Source of the DNA: Rhodospirillales bacterium
GTDB taxonomy: Bacteria; Pseudomonadota; Alphaproteobacteria; Acetobacterales; Acetobacteraceae
Reading direction: 5' to 3'
Assembly: GCA_028866335.1 (NCBI GenBank)
Contig: JAGWIL010000017.1
Span: 1-17,526, forward strand
Length of the DNA: 17,526 nt
Shown here in pieces: positions 7,066 to 13,936 of the stretch. Position numbers and translations under genes: made by a program. The notes beneath the pieces were generated by a model that saw only the letters and a list, made by a program, of their open reading frames with translations, had not been told where the DNA came from and did no database searches. Each line of letters starts with the position of its first letter. Position 1 is the first letter of the stretch.

Positions 7066-7544
7066 GAATGTCCTCTGATTGGGAGTGGGGAAAGCCTGCC
7101 GTCAGGGCAGGCGTCGTCTCGTAGAAGTCGACTTGCATCCGCATCCGCCAGAGCGCTCGACGTGATGGGATTTTTGGGGATTGAATAGATTTTTAGCGCG
7201 ATCTGAAGGCGTTCAGCGATCCGCTGTGCCTTTGCCTGCATCGCAAGCGCCGCCGAGGCAGGTAGCAATTCGTCGGTCGTCTCCTGCCAGATCACAAGCC
7301 ATCGGGCGAACATCGCGTCGGTGATGATGTCCCCGTGCTTCAGGTGCATCAGCATCGGATTGCCCTTGTAGCGGCCGCTCGTGAGCATGACCGACGACCA
7401 GAAGGCGGCAAGCCGCTGGAGATGGGCGGGCCAATCATGGACCGCGGAGTCGAACACCGGTCCAAGCTCGGCATCGCGACGAACGCGGTCATAGAAAAGT
7501 TCGAGCAGGGGCGGCAGCGCCGCGTCGGCAATGGCCTCAACCAC
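7062..7544 (-). CDS. Group III truncated haemoglobin-like protein
   Basis: This 160-residue globin-like protein is of the truncated-haemoglobin group III type. Visible landmarks are Tyr18 (LFYDRV, B10 position), the segment DWPAHLQRLAAFWSS (38-52), then TSGRYKGNPMLMHLKH with the likely proximal His67, and ARWLVIWQETTDEL after it. These match the family pattern 'Y.GNPM..H' and 'F.RWL.LF..T'. The tail after about residue 125 is longer than usual and Pro/Arg-rich. The start is a GTG at 7544 with AAAGGTGG just upstream; the spacing is short. It is the first gene of a two-gene operon with hmp (4-base overlap), so a role in NO or peroxynitrite handling is likely. The assignment rests on motifs; ligand chemistry is not shown. 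Confidence 0.8.
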   Translation of the reverse strand: MVEAIADAALPPLLELFYDRVRRDAELGPVFDSAVHDWPAHLQRLAAFWSSVMLTSGRYKGNPMLMHLKHGDIITDAMFARWLVIWQETTDELLPASAALAMQAKAQRIAERLQIALKIYSIPKNPITSSALADADASRLLRDDACPDGRLSPLPIRGHS

Positions 7545-7556
7545 AATCCACCTTTA

Positions 7557-7579
7557 AACATGTAATTTAAATACACCTT
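7557..7579. promoter_or_regulatory. NsrR-type dyad next to the globin/hmp start
   Basis: The core 7559-7577 agrees with 15 of the 18 specified positions of the NsrR consensus as I recall it (GATGYATTT-N-AAATRCATC). It is centred on ATTTAAAT, about 25 bases upstream of the GTG of the truncated haemoglobin, a repressor-like position. An 11-base stretch here (7555-7565, TAAACATGTAA) recurs inverted at 7608-7618. Confidence 0.65.
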
Positions 7580-7593
7580 ATACCATTTCGCAT

Positions 7594-7616
7594 AAGATGC
7601 AATAGATTTACATGTT
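7594..7616. promoter_or_regulatory. Second NsrR-type dyad, next to the nsrR-like gene
   Basis: Beginning AAGATGCAAT and ending TTACATGTT, the core 7596-7614 agrees with 13 of 18 positions of the recalled NsrR consensus. It lies about 28 bases before the ATG of the nsrR-like pseudogene. It suggests autoregulation as well as control of the divergent globin operon. Confidence 0.55.
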
Positions 7617-7641
7617 TAGCTTCTCGAGTTATGGCTGGGCT

Positions 7642-8006
7642 ATGAAGCTGAGTCGTTACACCGATTATGCCCTACGCGTGCTGCTGCATGTGGCGGTCCG
7701 AGGGGCGAATTCTCGTCGATTCCCGAGATCGCGCACGCCTACAATATCTCCGAGGATCATCTCCGGCTGGCGAAACAACTAGGTGAAATCAATCTCGGAT
7801 CGGTCGTGCGACACACCGAAGACAGCTTCCGACTGCTGCCCTGTCCGGAATGTCTGATCGCGCCGGTATGCCTCCTCCCCTCAGTATTCAACGAAGCTGT
7901 TCAGGCATTTCTCAGCGTGCTCGATAAGTACACGCTCGCGGAATTGTCCTCGCCACGTCGCGATCTCCGGATGCTGTTCGGCCTCGACGAAGAGACGGCG
8001 GTATGA
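7642..8006 (+). pseudogene. nsrR: nsrR-like Rrf2 regulator, frameshifted and internally deleted
   Basis: The ATG at 7642 opens MKLSRYTDYALRVLLHVAVR, the Rrf2 N-terminus. Near 7700-7713 the frame is lost by one base; the family sequence resumes in another frame as SSIPEIAHAYNISEDHLR. It then jumps straight to LAKQLGEINLGSVVRHTED, skipping about two dozen residues that normally hold the recognition-helix end and wing (MKVVHxLxxxGxVxTxRGRGGGLR). The Cys region is also short (PCPECLIAPVCLL), though three Cys remain. The C-terminus is normal (AFLSVLDKYTLAEL, then FGLDEETAV and TGA at 8004-8006). In intact NsrR these Cys bind an Fe-S cluster that senses NO. Read from its ATG the product stops early, so no working repressor is expected. 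It is divergent from the globin/hmp operon. Confidence 0.8.
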
Positions 8007-8203
8007 CAGTGAAACGCAAGGTGCCCACGGCTTCTGGGTTCTCGATCGTGCTTGGCCTGTCTAGCCTGGGCCAAGGATGGATCGTCGCGTTGAAGACCTG
8101 GGCCCTCCCGCCGATCATCGGGCCGGGCATCCTCACCGCCGCCGCGGCGGCGACAGGCCGTTTCAACACCGAACACATTCCAGCAACCGCTTCCGAGCGA
8201 TGA
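8003..8203 (+). pseudogene. Truncated TDT-family (TehA/SLAC1-type) transporter, N-terminal remnant
   Basis: The ATG at 8003 overlaps the stop of the nsrR-like gene (ATGA). The first 45 or so residues contain FSIVLGLSSLGQGW and TWALPPIIG, which align with the N-terminus of the intact TDT transporter elsewhere in this window (FSMVLGLAGLGNAW, VWLLPSII). After an Ala-rich stretch at about 8150 the similarity ends, and a short unrelated tail leads to a stop at 8201-8203. A full protein has about 330 residues and ten membrane segments, so this is a remnant. The ATGA coupling suggests that the regulator and the transporter once formed an operon. The next gene starts 19 bases on. Confidence 0.7.
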
Positions 8204-8221
8204 TGACAAGGCAAGTGAAAC

Positions 8222-9007
8222 GTGGAAACCAATATCGCCGAAGCGCTTCTTCGGGGCATTACGCGCCAGTTGGCCGCTGACTTCATTGCTCCTGCCCCCG
8301 ACGCTGACCTTGGTAGCCTCATCGGCGGTCTTCGCGCAATCAACGCCCGCGCCTCAAGCTGGATGAAGGCGGGACTTGCGGCCGCTTTCCCCGATATTGG
8401 TTGGGGTGCCGAGGAGAGCCGTGCAGACGGCATCGAGAGCGGCGCCAAATGGATCTACGATCCGATCGACGGGGCCTACCACTTTGTGCAGGGCCTCCCG
8501 CTCTGGTCCGCTTCGCTGGCGCTCGTCGTCGATGGCAAGACCGAGGCGGCGTTCGTCTACGAACCGGCGCTCGATGAGATGTTCGTCGCAAAGCGGTCGG
8601 GCGGCGCTTCGTGCAACGGACAGGCGCTCCACACCTCAGGCAAGACCACGCTCCCAACAAGCGTCTTCGCCACGGCGGTGCCCCCGGCGCGCAGCGTGTC
8701 GGCACCCTTGTCGAAACTTGCCCTGCGAAGCCTCCAGATCGTCTCGGACAATTGCTTCGTGGTGCGCCAGTTGGGTGCGGCATCATTGCAGCTCGCCTAT
8801 GTCGCCGCAGGCCGGCTAGATGGGTATTGGGAGGTCGGAGACGACGTCAACGATTGGCTGGCTGGCGCTCTCATCGTCCAGGAGGCCGGTGGCGCTGTGA
8901 CCGACTTTGCAGGTCATGCGTTCGGGCCTCAGGCGAACGGCATCGTCGCCGGCCCCGAAGTCTTGCGGCAGCGCCTTCAGGACTTCGTCCATACCGCCGG
9001 TGACTGA
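8222..9007 (+). CDS. Inositol monophosphatase family protein
   Basis: This 261-residue protein belongs to the Mg2+-dependent phosphatase superfamily that includes inositol monophosphatase, fructose-1,6-bisphosphatase and CysQ. The metal site is visible: Glu64/Glu65 in WGAEES, Asp80 and Asp83 in WIYDPIDGA, and Asp211 in VNDWLAGALIVQEAGG. Two signature positions differ from the usual form: DPIDGA in place of DPIDGT, and Asn in place of the Trp before the final Asp. The substrate may therefore not be inositol phosphate; 3'-phosphoadenosine phosphate or a sugar phosphate is possible. The start is GTG at 8222 with a modest AAGG upstream. It is not obviously linked in function to the nsrR or transporter relics before it. 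A strong terminator follows. Confidence 0.85.
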   Translation: METNIAEALLRGITRQLAADFIAPAPDADLGSLIGGLRAINARASSWMKAGLAAAFPDIGWGAEESRADGIESGAKWIYDPIDGAYHFVQGLPLWSASLALVVDGKTEAAFVYEPALDEMFVAKRSGGASCNGQALHTSGKTTLPTSVFATAVPPARSVSAPLSKLALRSLQIVSDNCFVVRQLGAASLQLAYVAAGRLDGYWEVGDDVNDWLAGALIVQEAGGAVTDFAGHAFGPQANGIVAGPEVLRQRLQDFVHTAGD

Positions 9008-9009
9008 TA

Positions 9010-9033
9010 ACGGGCGGCCTTGCGGCCGCCCGT
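9010..9033. terminator. Bidirectional rho-independent terminator
   Basis: A 10-bp perfect stem pairs ACGGGCGGCC (9010-9019) with GGCCGCCCGT (9024-9033) around a TTGC loop, followed by CTTTTG on the plus strand. It lies between the convergent phosphatase and SDR stops, which are 33 bases apart. Confidence 0.85.
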
Positions 9034-9040
9034 CTTTTGC

Positions 9041-9874
9041 CTAAGCCGGGTAGCCAGTGTCGGCCGCTTGGGCTTCCCAATCGGCCATATTCTCGGCGAA
9101 CGCCTCGAACTTGCGACGCGCCCGGCTGTAGGCGTCCTTCCCGAGGAGCAGATGAAGCGGCGGCGCGGCGGCGTCGATCGCCTTCAGCAGTACGGCAACC
9201 GCCTTTTCAGGATCGCCGGGCTGGCTGCCATGATCGGCCTCACGGTGCACCCGCGCACTGCCCGCGGTCGCGACATATTCCTCCATTTCGCGCGCCGCCA
9301 TATTGATCGAGCGGCCGAGAAACTCCGTCCGGAAGGCACCGGGCTCGACGATGATGACGGCGATGCCGAACGGCGCCACTTCCTGCGCCAGCGCTTCGGA
9401 TATCCCCTCCACCGCGAACTTGGTGCCATTGTAGAAGCCGAAACCGGCGCGCCCGGCAACGCCGCCGATCGAGGACAGGTTGACGATCCGGCCATTGCCG
9501 CTCGCCCGCAAAGCGGGCAGCGCCGCCTTCGTGGTCTCGATCAAGCCGAAGACGTTCGTTTCGTACATTGGCCGGTATTCGTCTGGATCGCCTTCCTCAA
9601 TCGCGCCGATGAAGCCGAACCCGGCGTTGTTGACGAGAATGTCCAGACTGCCGAAAGCGCCGATCGCCGCCGCGACCGCTGATTGCGCGGCGCCCGGCCT
9701 AGTCACATCAAGCGCAACGGCCCGGGCGGTGTCGGGAAATCGCCGGGCAATGTCCTGCAGCGAAGCCGGATCGCGTGCCGTGAGGACAACACGGTCGCCG
9801 CGCTCGAGCGCGCGTTCGCCGATGATGCGGCCGAAACCGCTCGAACAGCCTGTAATAAGCCAGGTCTTGGTCAT
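9041..9874 (-). CDS. Short-chain dehydrogenase/reductase (classical SDR)
   Basis: This 277-residue NAD(P)-dependent oxidoreductase has a Rossmann start LITGCSSGFG (residues 6-15), ARDPAS after the second strand, DILVNNAGFGF (78-88), and the catalytic set Asn107, Ser135 (NLSSIGG), Tyr148 and Lys152 (YNGTK). The Arg/Asp after TA suggests NADP preference, but this is uncertain. The start at 9874 is chosen because it overlaps the stop of the exporter gene by ATGA; a longer frame would run through that gene. It is the last gene of a minus-strand operon (SDR, EamA exporter, SDR). Its closest relative in the window is the first gene of the same operon, suggesting an old duplication. The substrate is unknown; carbonyl or xenobiotic reduction is plausible. 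Confidence 0.9.
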   Translation of the reverse strand: MTKTWLITGCSSGFGRIIGERALERGDRVVLTARDPASLQDIARRFPDTARAVALDVTRPGAAQSAVAAAIGAFGSLDILVNNAGFGFIGAIEEGDPDEYRPMYETNVFGLIETTKAALPALRASGNGRIVNLSSIGGVAGRAGFGFYNGTKFAVEGISEALAQEVAPFGIAVIIVEPGAFRTEFLGRSINMAAREMEEYVATAGSARVHREADHGSQPGDPEKAVAVLLKAIDAAAPPLHLLLGKDAYSRARRKFEAFAENMADWEAQAADTGYPA

Positions 9875-10857
9875 GATGACACTCCGCTTTGTTGGAAAGA
9901 ATTTGCAGCGCGCCGAAACAATCGGATGCGAGCGATCGAACCACCAGCGGCAGAAACGATCAGGCCGATCGACAAAGTCACCAATCCAGCAAGCTGGAAC
10001 GCTGTCGGCCACTCACCGGTGAGCGGTATGCCGATCAGGATGGCCACTGCGGGCGCGATCACAGGAAAGAGCGCTGCGCGCCCCGCGCCGAGATATTGAA
10101 TAGCCCGGCCAAAGGCAAAAAGCGCGACGATGCCGGACAACAAGCCCTGCATCAGCATCTGCTCGACGAGAAGAGCGACGCTCGCGCGGTGGACGATGCC
10201 CAGGCCGTGACTGGCGAGATACAGGGGGATGAACGCCGCGCTGGAGAGCACCGCGACGATCGCCGTGGCGACCAGCGGCGAGATCCGCCATCGCCGCAAC
10301 AATATGGTGAACATCGCCCACATTCCACCGGCAACGGCGAACATGAGGTCGCCCATCCATGCCGTTTGCGTGCCGCGCCACAATTCAGGCCCGGCGGTGA
10401 GCGCCAGGCCGATGACGATCGTTGTCATGCCGCACGCGCGAGCGGCGGTGATGCGCTCGCCCAACGTCAACACTGCGAGGATCGTGGCAGCCAGGGCGAG
10501 TGTTCCCAATTGGATGACCGCGCCATGCGCCAGTGGCGCAAACACATAGCCTTCGGCGCCGACCATCACGAAGAGAGGGCCGGCCAAGACGGCGAGAACA
10601 ATCCCCCGTCGCCAACCGACCCCGGCGAGGGTGCGGATGTCCCGCCGGCACAGCCAGGGCAGCAGTAGCGGACCGGCAAGCAGGTAGCGCAAGAACGCGA
10701 GGTCCGAGGCGTAAAGGCCAGCGCCGATGCCCTGCCGCGAAACGGCGAGGAACCCGCCCCAGATCAAGGCGGCAACGCCGCCGAAGAGCCAGCCCACCCT
10801 TTCGCTGCCGCCCTGGATGTCGATAGATTGAGTCACGTCAGTGCTGGCGTTCGACAT
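9871..10857 (-). CDS. EamA-type drug/metabolite transporter (DMT superfamily)
   Basis: This 328-residue integral membrane protein has about ten hydrophobic segments in two EamA repeats (roughly residues 24-155 and 168-305). Visible features are the WGGFLAVSR segment at the end of helix 1, LRYLLAGPLLLPW, and the repeat-ending motif LGERITAARACGM mirrored by IPLTGEWPTAFQLAG in the second half, with the conserved Glu in each. Such proteins usually export amino acids, metabolites or drugs. The start has a perfect ribosome site, AAAGGAGGTGAT, five bases from the ATG. It lies 36 bases after one SDR gene and overlaps the next by four bases, so it is in the middle of the LysR-linked operon. An exporter between two reductases suggests detoxification or secretion of a reduced compound. 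Confidence 0.9.
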   Translation of the reverse strand: MSNASTDVTQSIDIQGGSERVGWLFGGVAALIWGGFLAVSRQGIGAGLYASDLAFLRYLLAGPLLLPWLCRRDIRTLAGVGWRRGIVLAVLAGPLFVMVGAEGYVFAPLAHGAVIQLGTLALAATILAVLTLGERITAARACGMTTIVIGLALTAGPELWRGTQTAWMGDLMFAVAGGMWAMFTILLRRWRISPLVATAIVAVLSSAAFIPLYLASHGLGIVHRASVALLVEQMLMQGLLSGIVALFAFGRAIQYLGAGRAALFPVIAPAVAILIGIPLTGEWPTAFQLAGLVTLSIGLIVSAAGGSIARIRLFRRAANSFQQSGVSS

Positions 10858-10893
10858 CTCATCACCTCCTTTTAACGACGGGTTGTCGTGGAA

Positions 10894-11721
10894 TCAGGCA
10901 AAATCCGTACTGACGGCCAGGTCGTGAAGTCGGGCTATTTCGCTCGTGACGAACTCGTTCTTCGCACGAATACCGGCGACCGTGTCGCTTCCGAACGGCA
11001 TCCGGATTGGCGGCTCGGCCTGCCCGGCGAGTTGTACGATGGCCTTGGCGAGCTTTGCCGGATCGCCTGGCTGCTTGTGACTGAGCTGCGATGCGCGGGC
11101 ACGTGTGGCGCCGGCCGTCGCCTCGTAGTCGGCGATGGTCGGAGGGCTCACCGCGAGCGAGCTGCCATCGAGGAAGTCGGTCCGGAAATAGCCCGGCTCG
11201 ACGATCGTGACCTTGATGCCCAGCGGAGCCAGCTCGGCCGCCAGCGACTCGCTCAAGCCCTCGACCGCAAACTTCGTCGACGAATAGATGCCGAACCCGG
11301 GTCCCGCGCGGTAGCCGCCGATCGACGACATATTGATGATGTGCCCTGAGCGGCGCCCGCGCATGTGCGGCAACACCGCGCGTGTGACCGAGAGCAGTCC
11401 GAAGACGTTGGTGCGATAGATCCGCTCGACCTCTTCTGCACTTGCCTCCTCGACCGCGCCAAGCAGCCCGAAGCCTGCATTGTTGACCAGGACGTCGATG
11501 GCGCCGAAACGCGCTACCGCAGCCTCGGCGGCTGCGAGCGCCTGCTTGTCGTTTGTGACGTCGAGCGCGAACGCCGCCAGATTGTCGTGCTCGCCGAGGG
11601 CGCGGGTGACGTGCTCGACGTCGCGCGCTGTCGCCATAACCGCGTCGCCCGCCGCGAGCGCCTCTTTAGCAATGAGCGCGCCGAAGCCGCGCGACGCACC
11701 CGTGATGAACCAAGTTCGCAT
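10894..11721 (-). CDS. Short-chain dehydrogenase/reductase (classical SDR), operon leader
   Basis: This 275-residue protein has a TGASRGFG cofactor loop (residues 8-14), ARDVEH after the second strand, VLVNNAGFGLLG (77-88) and the catalytic residues Ser133 (NMSSIGG), Tyr146 and Lys150 (YSSTK). VEPGYFRTDFL follows, typical of this SDR subgroup. The ATG at 11721 has AAAGGAGA six bases upstream, which rules against the longer frame to 11826 that would overlap the divergent LysR gene. It is the first gene of the SDR-exporter-SDR operon and is divergent from that LysR gene, which probably controls it. The two SDRs share the segments NNAGFG, TNVFGL, SSIGG and FAVEG, and are likely paralogues. The substrate is unknown. 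Confidence 0.9.
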   Translation of the reverse strand: MRTWFITGASRGFGALIAKEALAAGDAVMATARDVEHVTRALGEHDNLAAFALDVTNDKQALAAAEAAVARFGAIDVLVNNAGFGLLGAVEEASAEEVERIYRTNVFGLLSVTRAVLPHMRGRRSGHIINMSSIGGYRAGPGFGIYSSTKFAVEGLSESLAAELAPLGIKVTIVEPGYFRTDFLDGSSLAVSPPTIADYEATAGATRARASQLSHKQPGDPAKLAKAIVQLAGQAEPPIRMPFGSDTVAGIRAKNEFVTSEIARLHDLAVSTDFA

Positions 11722-11789
11722 GTTGTCTCCTTTCGCCGGCACCAATGCCATCGAACAACATAGGAGATCGGGACTGGTAAGATAATGGC

Positions 11790-11823
11790 TTGAGTTCTCG
11801 TCGAGGTAGTGAGACAAACTCAA
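11790..11823. promoter_or_regulatory. Candidate LysR operator between divergent SDR operon and lysR
   Basis: TTGAGTT (11790-11796) and AACTCAA (11817-11823) form a perfect 7-bp inverted repeat with a 20-base spacer, ending two bases before the LysR ATG. LysR-type regulators bind dyads of this kind in divergent promoters and often repress themselves. The 104-base spacer would also hold the SDR operon promoter. Confidence 0.45.
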
Positions 11824-11825
11824 CA

Positions 11826-12749
11826 ATGGCTCGCATCAATATCATGGATTTGTCTATCTTCCTCGCGATCGCGCGCGCTCGCAGCTTCCGCAAAGCCGCT
11901 GTCGAGCTGGGTGTCACCCCCTCTGCGTTGAGCCATGCCTTGCGGGCGCTGGAGGAGCGGATCGATGTCAGGTTGTTTAATCGGACGACGCGCGCCGTAT
12001 CACTCACCGAAGCGGGCACGCGGCTGCTGGCGCGCATCCAACCCGCCTACCGAGATATCGACGACGCCCTGCATGAGCTTGCCGGGTATCGCGATGCGCC
12101 GGCAGGATTGCTGCGCATCAACGCGGCGCATGCGGGCGCCCGCCTCGCCCTCATGCCCGTCATTCCGCCGTTCTTGCGCACCTACCCAGGCATCAAGGTC
12201 GAGATCTTCGCACAGAACGCCACAGTGGATATGGTCAACGAAGGGTTCGACGCCGGGCTCCGTCTGGGAGAGCGGGTAGCGGCTGACATGATCTCGGTCC
12301 GTCTCGGCCCGCGTCAGCGCTTCGTAGCAGTGATGGCTCCAGCGCTGATCGAAAGCCATGGCACGCCTCAAACTCCGCGCGACCTTGCGCGCATGCCGTG
12401 CATTCGACACCGCTTTGATAGCGGCGAGGAGTATCTCTGGGAGTTCGAAAAGGACGGTGCGGAGCTGTCGCTCTCTGTCACAGGTCCCTTCACGACCAAT
12501 TCGCAGGACCTCATGATCCTGGCCGCGCAGGAAGCGGTTGGCGTCGCCTTCGTCTTTGAGGGATTGGTGGAGGAGGCACTTGCCGCCGGGCGGCTTGTGC
12601 GCGTCCTCGAGGACTGGTGCCCATCCTTTTCAGGATTGCATGTGTACTACCCCGGCCGACGGCAAGTGCCACCCCCACTCAGAGCCTTTATCGACTTCGT
12701 CCGAGGATCTAACGCCCCTGCGGACACCGCGCATCCGGGCGGTGCGTAG
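11826..12749 (+). CDS. LysR-type transcriptional regulator, divergent from SDR operon
   Basis: This 307-residue protein has a LysR winged helix at residues 5-65 (LSIFLAIARARSFRKAAVEL, then TPSALSHALRALEERIDVRL and FNRTTRAVSLTEAGTRLL) and a periplasmic-binding-protein-like effector domain from about 90 to 295. It closely follows the pattern of regulators adjacent to SDR, aldo-keto reductase or exporter genes (TVDMVNEGFDAGLRLGE, MPCIRHRF, WEFEKDG). The ATG at 11826 is preferred to a TTG at 11790 because the family N-terminus begins here and the upstream bases carry an inverted repeat. It is transcribed away from the three-gene SDR/exporter operon and is its likely activator or repressor; the effector is probably a small organic compound. 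Confidence 0.92.
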   Translation: MARINIMDLSIFLAIARARSFRKAAVELGVTPSALSHALRALEERIDVRLFNRTTRAVSLTEAGTRLLARIQPAYRDIDDALHELAGYRDAPAGLLRINAAHAGARLALMPVIPPFLRTYPGIKVEIFAQNATVDMVNEGFDAGLRLGERVAADMISVRLGPRQRFVAVMAPALIESHGTPQTPRDLARMPCIRHRFDSGEEYLWEFEKDGAELSLSVTGPFTTNSQDLMILAAQEAVGVAFVFEGLVEEALAAGRLVRVLEDWCPSFSGLHVYYPGRRQVPPPLRAFIDFVRGSNAPADTAHPGGA

Positions 12750-12876
12750 CTTCTGGCCCGATTCGATCGCCTCACGGCCGCTTAGGATCGTGCTCGCTCT
12801 GTCCGTGAATGAAATAGAGGCACGTCAGCTTCTCATCGCGGATACAGCGCTCTTTGGCCGGCCGACCGGTCCCCCC

Positions 12877-13836
12877 TGGCCTACCTGGGGATTTTTGGAC
12901 CAGTTGAATTGAGACAAACTGGTTTGGAAAGGAGGCTTTTGCATGCCGAAGAAGCGAATGAGCGCGGAGCAGATTGTTGTGCTGCTGCGGCAGATTGAAG
13001 TGCAGACGGGTCAGGGCAAAACGGTCCAGGTTGCGTGTCGTGAAGCCGGAATTTCGGACAAGAGCTACTACCGATACCGCAAAGAATATGGCGGCCTGGA
13101 CATGGATCAGGCTCGGCGATTGAAAGAATTAGAGAAGGAAAACAATCGCTTAAAGCGGTTGGTCACGGATTTATCGCTTGAGAAGCAAATCCTCAAAGAT
13201 GTTGCAGCTGGAAACTTTTAAGCCCTGAACGACGCCGGCAGGCGGTGGTGCAGATCCGAGATGACTACGGACTTTCGGATCGCCGCGCCTGCAGTCTGCT
13301 GGACCATCCCCGTGGCACACAGCGCTACGTGTCCCAAGCCCGCCCAGATGAAGATGAGCTGACACAGGCCATCATCGCTCTGGCCGGCAATTATGGCCGC
13401 TATGGCTATAGACGGATCACAGCGTTGCTCCAGACGGCTGGATGGGAGGTTGGCACTGACCGTGTTCAACGGATCTGGCGCCGGGAACGGCTCAAGGTTC
13501 CACAGAAGCAAAAGCCCAGGGGGCGCCTTTGGTTGAATGACGGCTCTTGCGTCCGCTTGCGGCCAGAGCGGCGTAATCACGTTTGGTCTTATGACTTCGT
13601 TGAAGCCCAAACGCATGACGGTCGTAAGCTGCGACTGATGACGCTAATCGATGAATTCACCCGAGAATGCTTAGCTGTTCGAGTAGCGCGTCGAATTAAC
13701 GGCCTAGGCGTATTGGAAACAATGGTCGAGGTCATGCTGGCGAGGGGCGTGCCTGAAAATATTCGTTCAGATAACGGGCCGGAAATGACGTCAAAGGTGG
13801 TACGAAAGTGGCTCGCCAAAGTAGGTGCGCAGACTG
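12877..13836 (+). mobile_element. IS3 family, IS407-group insertion sequence, 3'-truncated
   Basis: The probable left end begins TGGCCTACCTGGGG at 12877, about 66 bases before orfA. orfA and orfB overlap by a -1 frameshift arrangement. The element breaks off inside orfB at about 13833, so the third catalytic residue and the right inverted repeat are missing. It cannot move by itself. Confidence 0.75.
12943..13221 (+). CDS. IS3-family transposase OrfA
   Basis: This 92-residue protein begins MPKKRMSAEQIVVLLRQ, has a helix-turn-helix of the type VACREAGISDKSYYRYRKEYGG (residues 30-50), and ends with a leucine-zipper-like helix (ELEKENNRLKRLVTDLSLEK) and the typical LKDVAAGNF. The ribosome site AAAGGAGG stands eight bases before the ATG. 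OrfA binds the IS ends and, after -1 frameshifting near its stop (AACTTTTAAG, about 13213-13222), is fused to OrfB to give the active transposase. It is intact, but its partner is truncated, so at most it could act as a regulator of related elements. Confidence 0.88.
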   Translation: MPKKRMSAEQIVVLLRQIEVQTGQGKTVQVACREAGISDKSYYRYRKEYGGLDMDQARRLKELEKENNRLKRLVTDLSLEKQILKDVAAGNF

Positions 13837-13877
13837 ATGAGCTACACAAATTACGCCATGCGTGTATTGGTATGTAG
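13215..13877 (+). pseudogene. IS3-family transposase OrfB, C-terminally truncated
   Basis: The frame is -1 relative to orfA and reads LLSPERRRQAVVQIRDDYG from the overlap, so it is normally made as an OrfAB fusion. The HTH_21 region (GNYGRYGYRRITALL, then RIWRRERLKVPQKQKPRG) and the start of the DDE integrase core are present: first Asp in VWSYDFVEA, second Asp in IRSDNGPEM. After KWLAKVGAQ (about 13833) the family sequence ends and 14 unrelated residues follow to a TAG. The catalytic Glu, usually in YCESFN, is gone. The junction coincides with the start of an Rrf2-like N-terminus read in another frame. Confidence 0.85.
13834..13869 (+). pseudogene. Rrf2-type regulator, N-terminal scar
   Basis: Immediately after the IS breakpoint, in a frame different from orfB, the bases read L-MSYTNYAMRVL. 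This is the characteristic opening of many Rrf2 regulators (K/R-L-MSYTNYAMRxL). Similarity ends after about 12 codons. It is short, so the call rests on one motif. Its placement exactly at the IS junction supports a deletion that removed the rest of an Rrf2 gene. Confidence 0.45.
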
Positions 13878-13936
13878 GATCGTTACTACAGACTGGATCG
13901 TAGGAATGCTTGTTTTTTTAGAAATGGCTTGAAATC

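Noticed and set aside
6040..7188. Long plus-strand open frame (382 codons) opposite hmp
   Set aside because: It is antisense to a complete flavohaemoglobin with all its motifs; the frame is open because of the GC-rich codon pattern, and its translation shows no family features.
9020..10668. Long plus-strand open frames opposite the SDR and exporter genes
   Set aside because: They are antisense shadows of well-supported genes; their translations are rich in Arg, Asp and Gly without recognisable domains.
11790..11825. TTG start adding 12 residues to the first LysR protein
   Set aside because: The family N-terminus fits the ATG at 11826, and the upstream bases form the inverted repeat.
12750..12876. 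Possible small gene between LysR and the IS
   Set aside because: Short open stretches only, with no ribosome site or motif; probably the LysR 3' flank cut by the IS.
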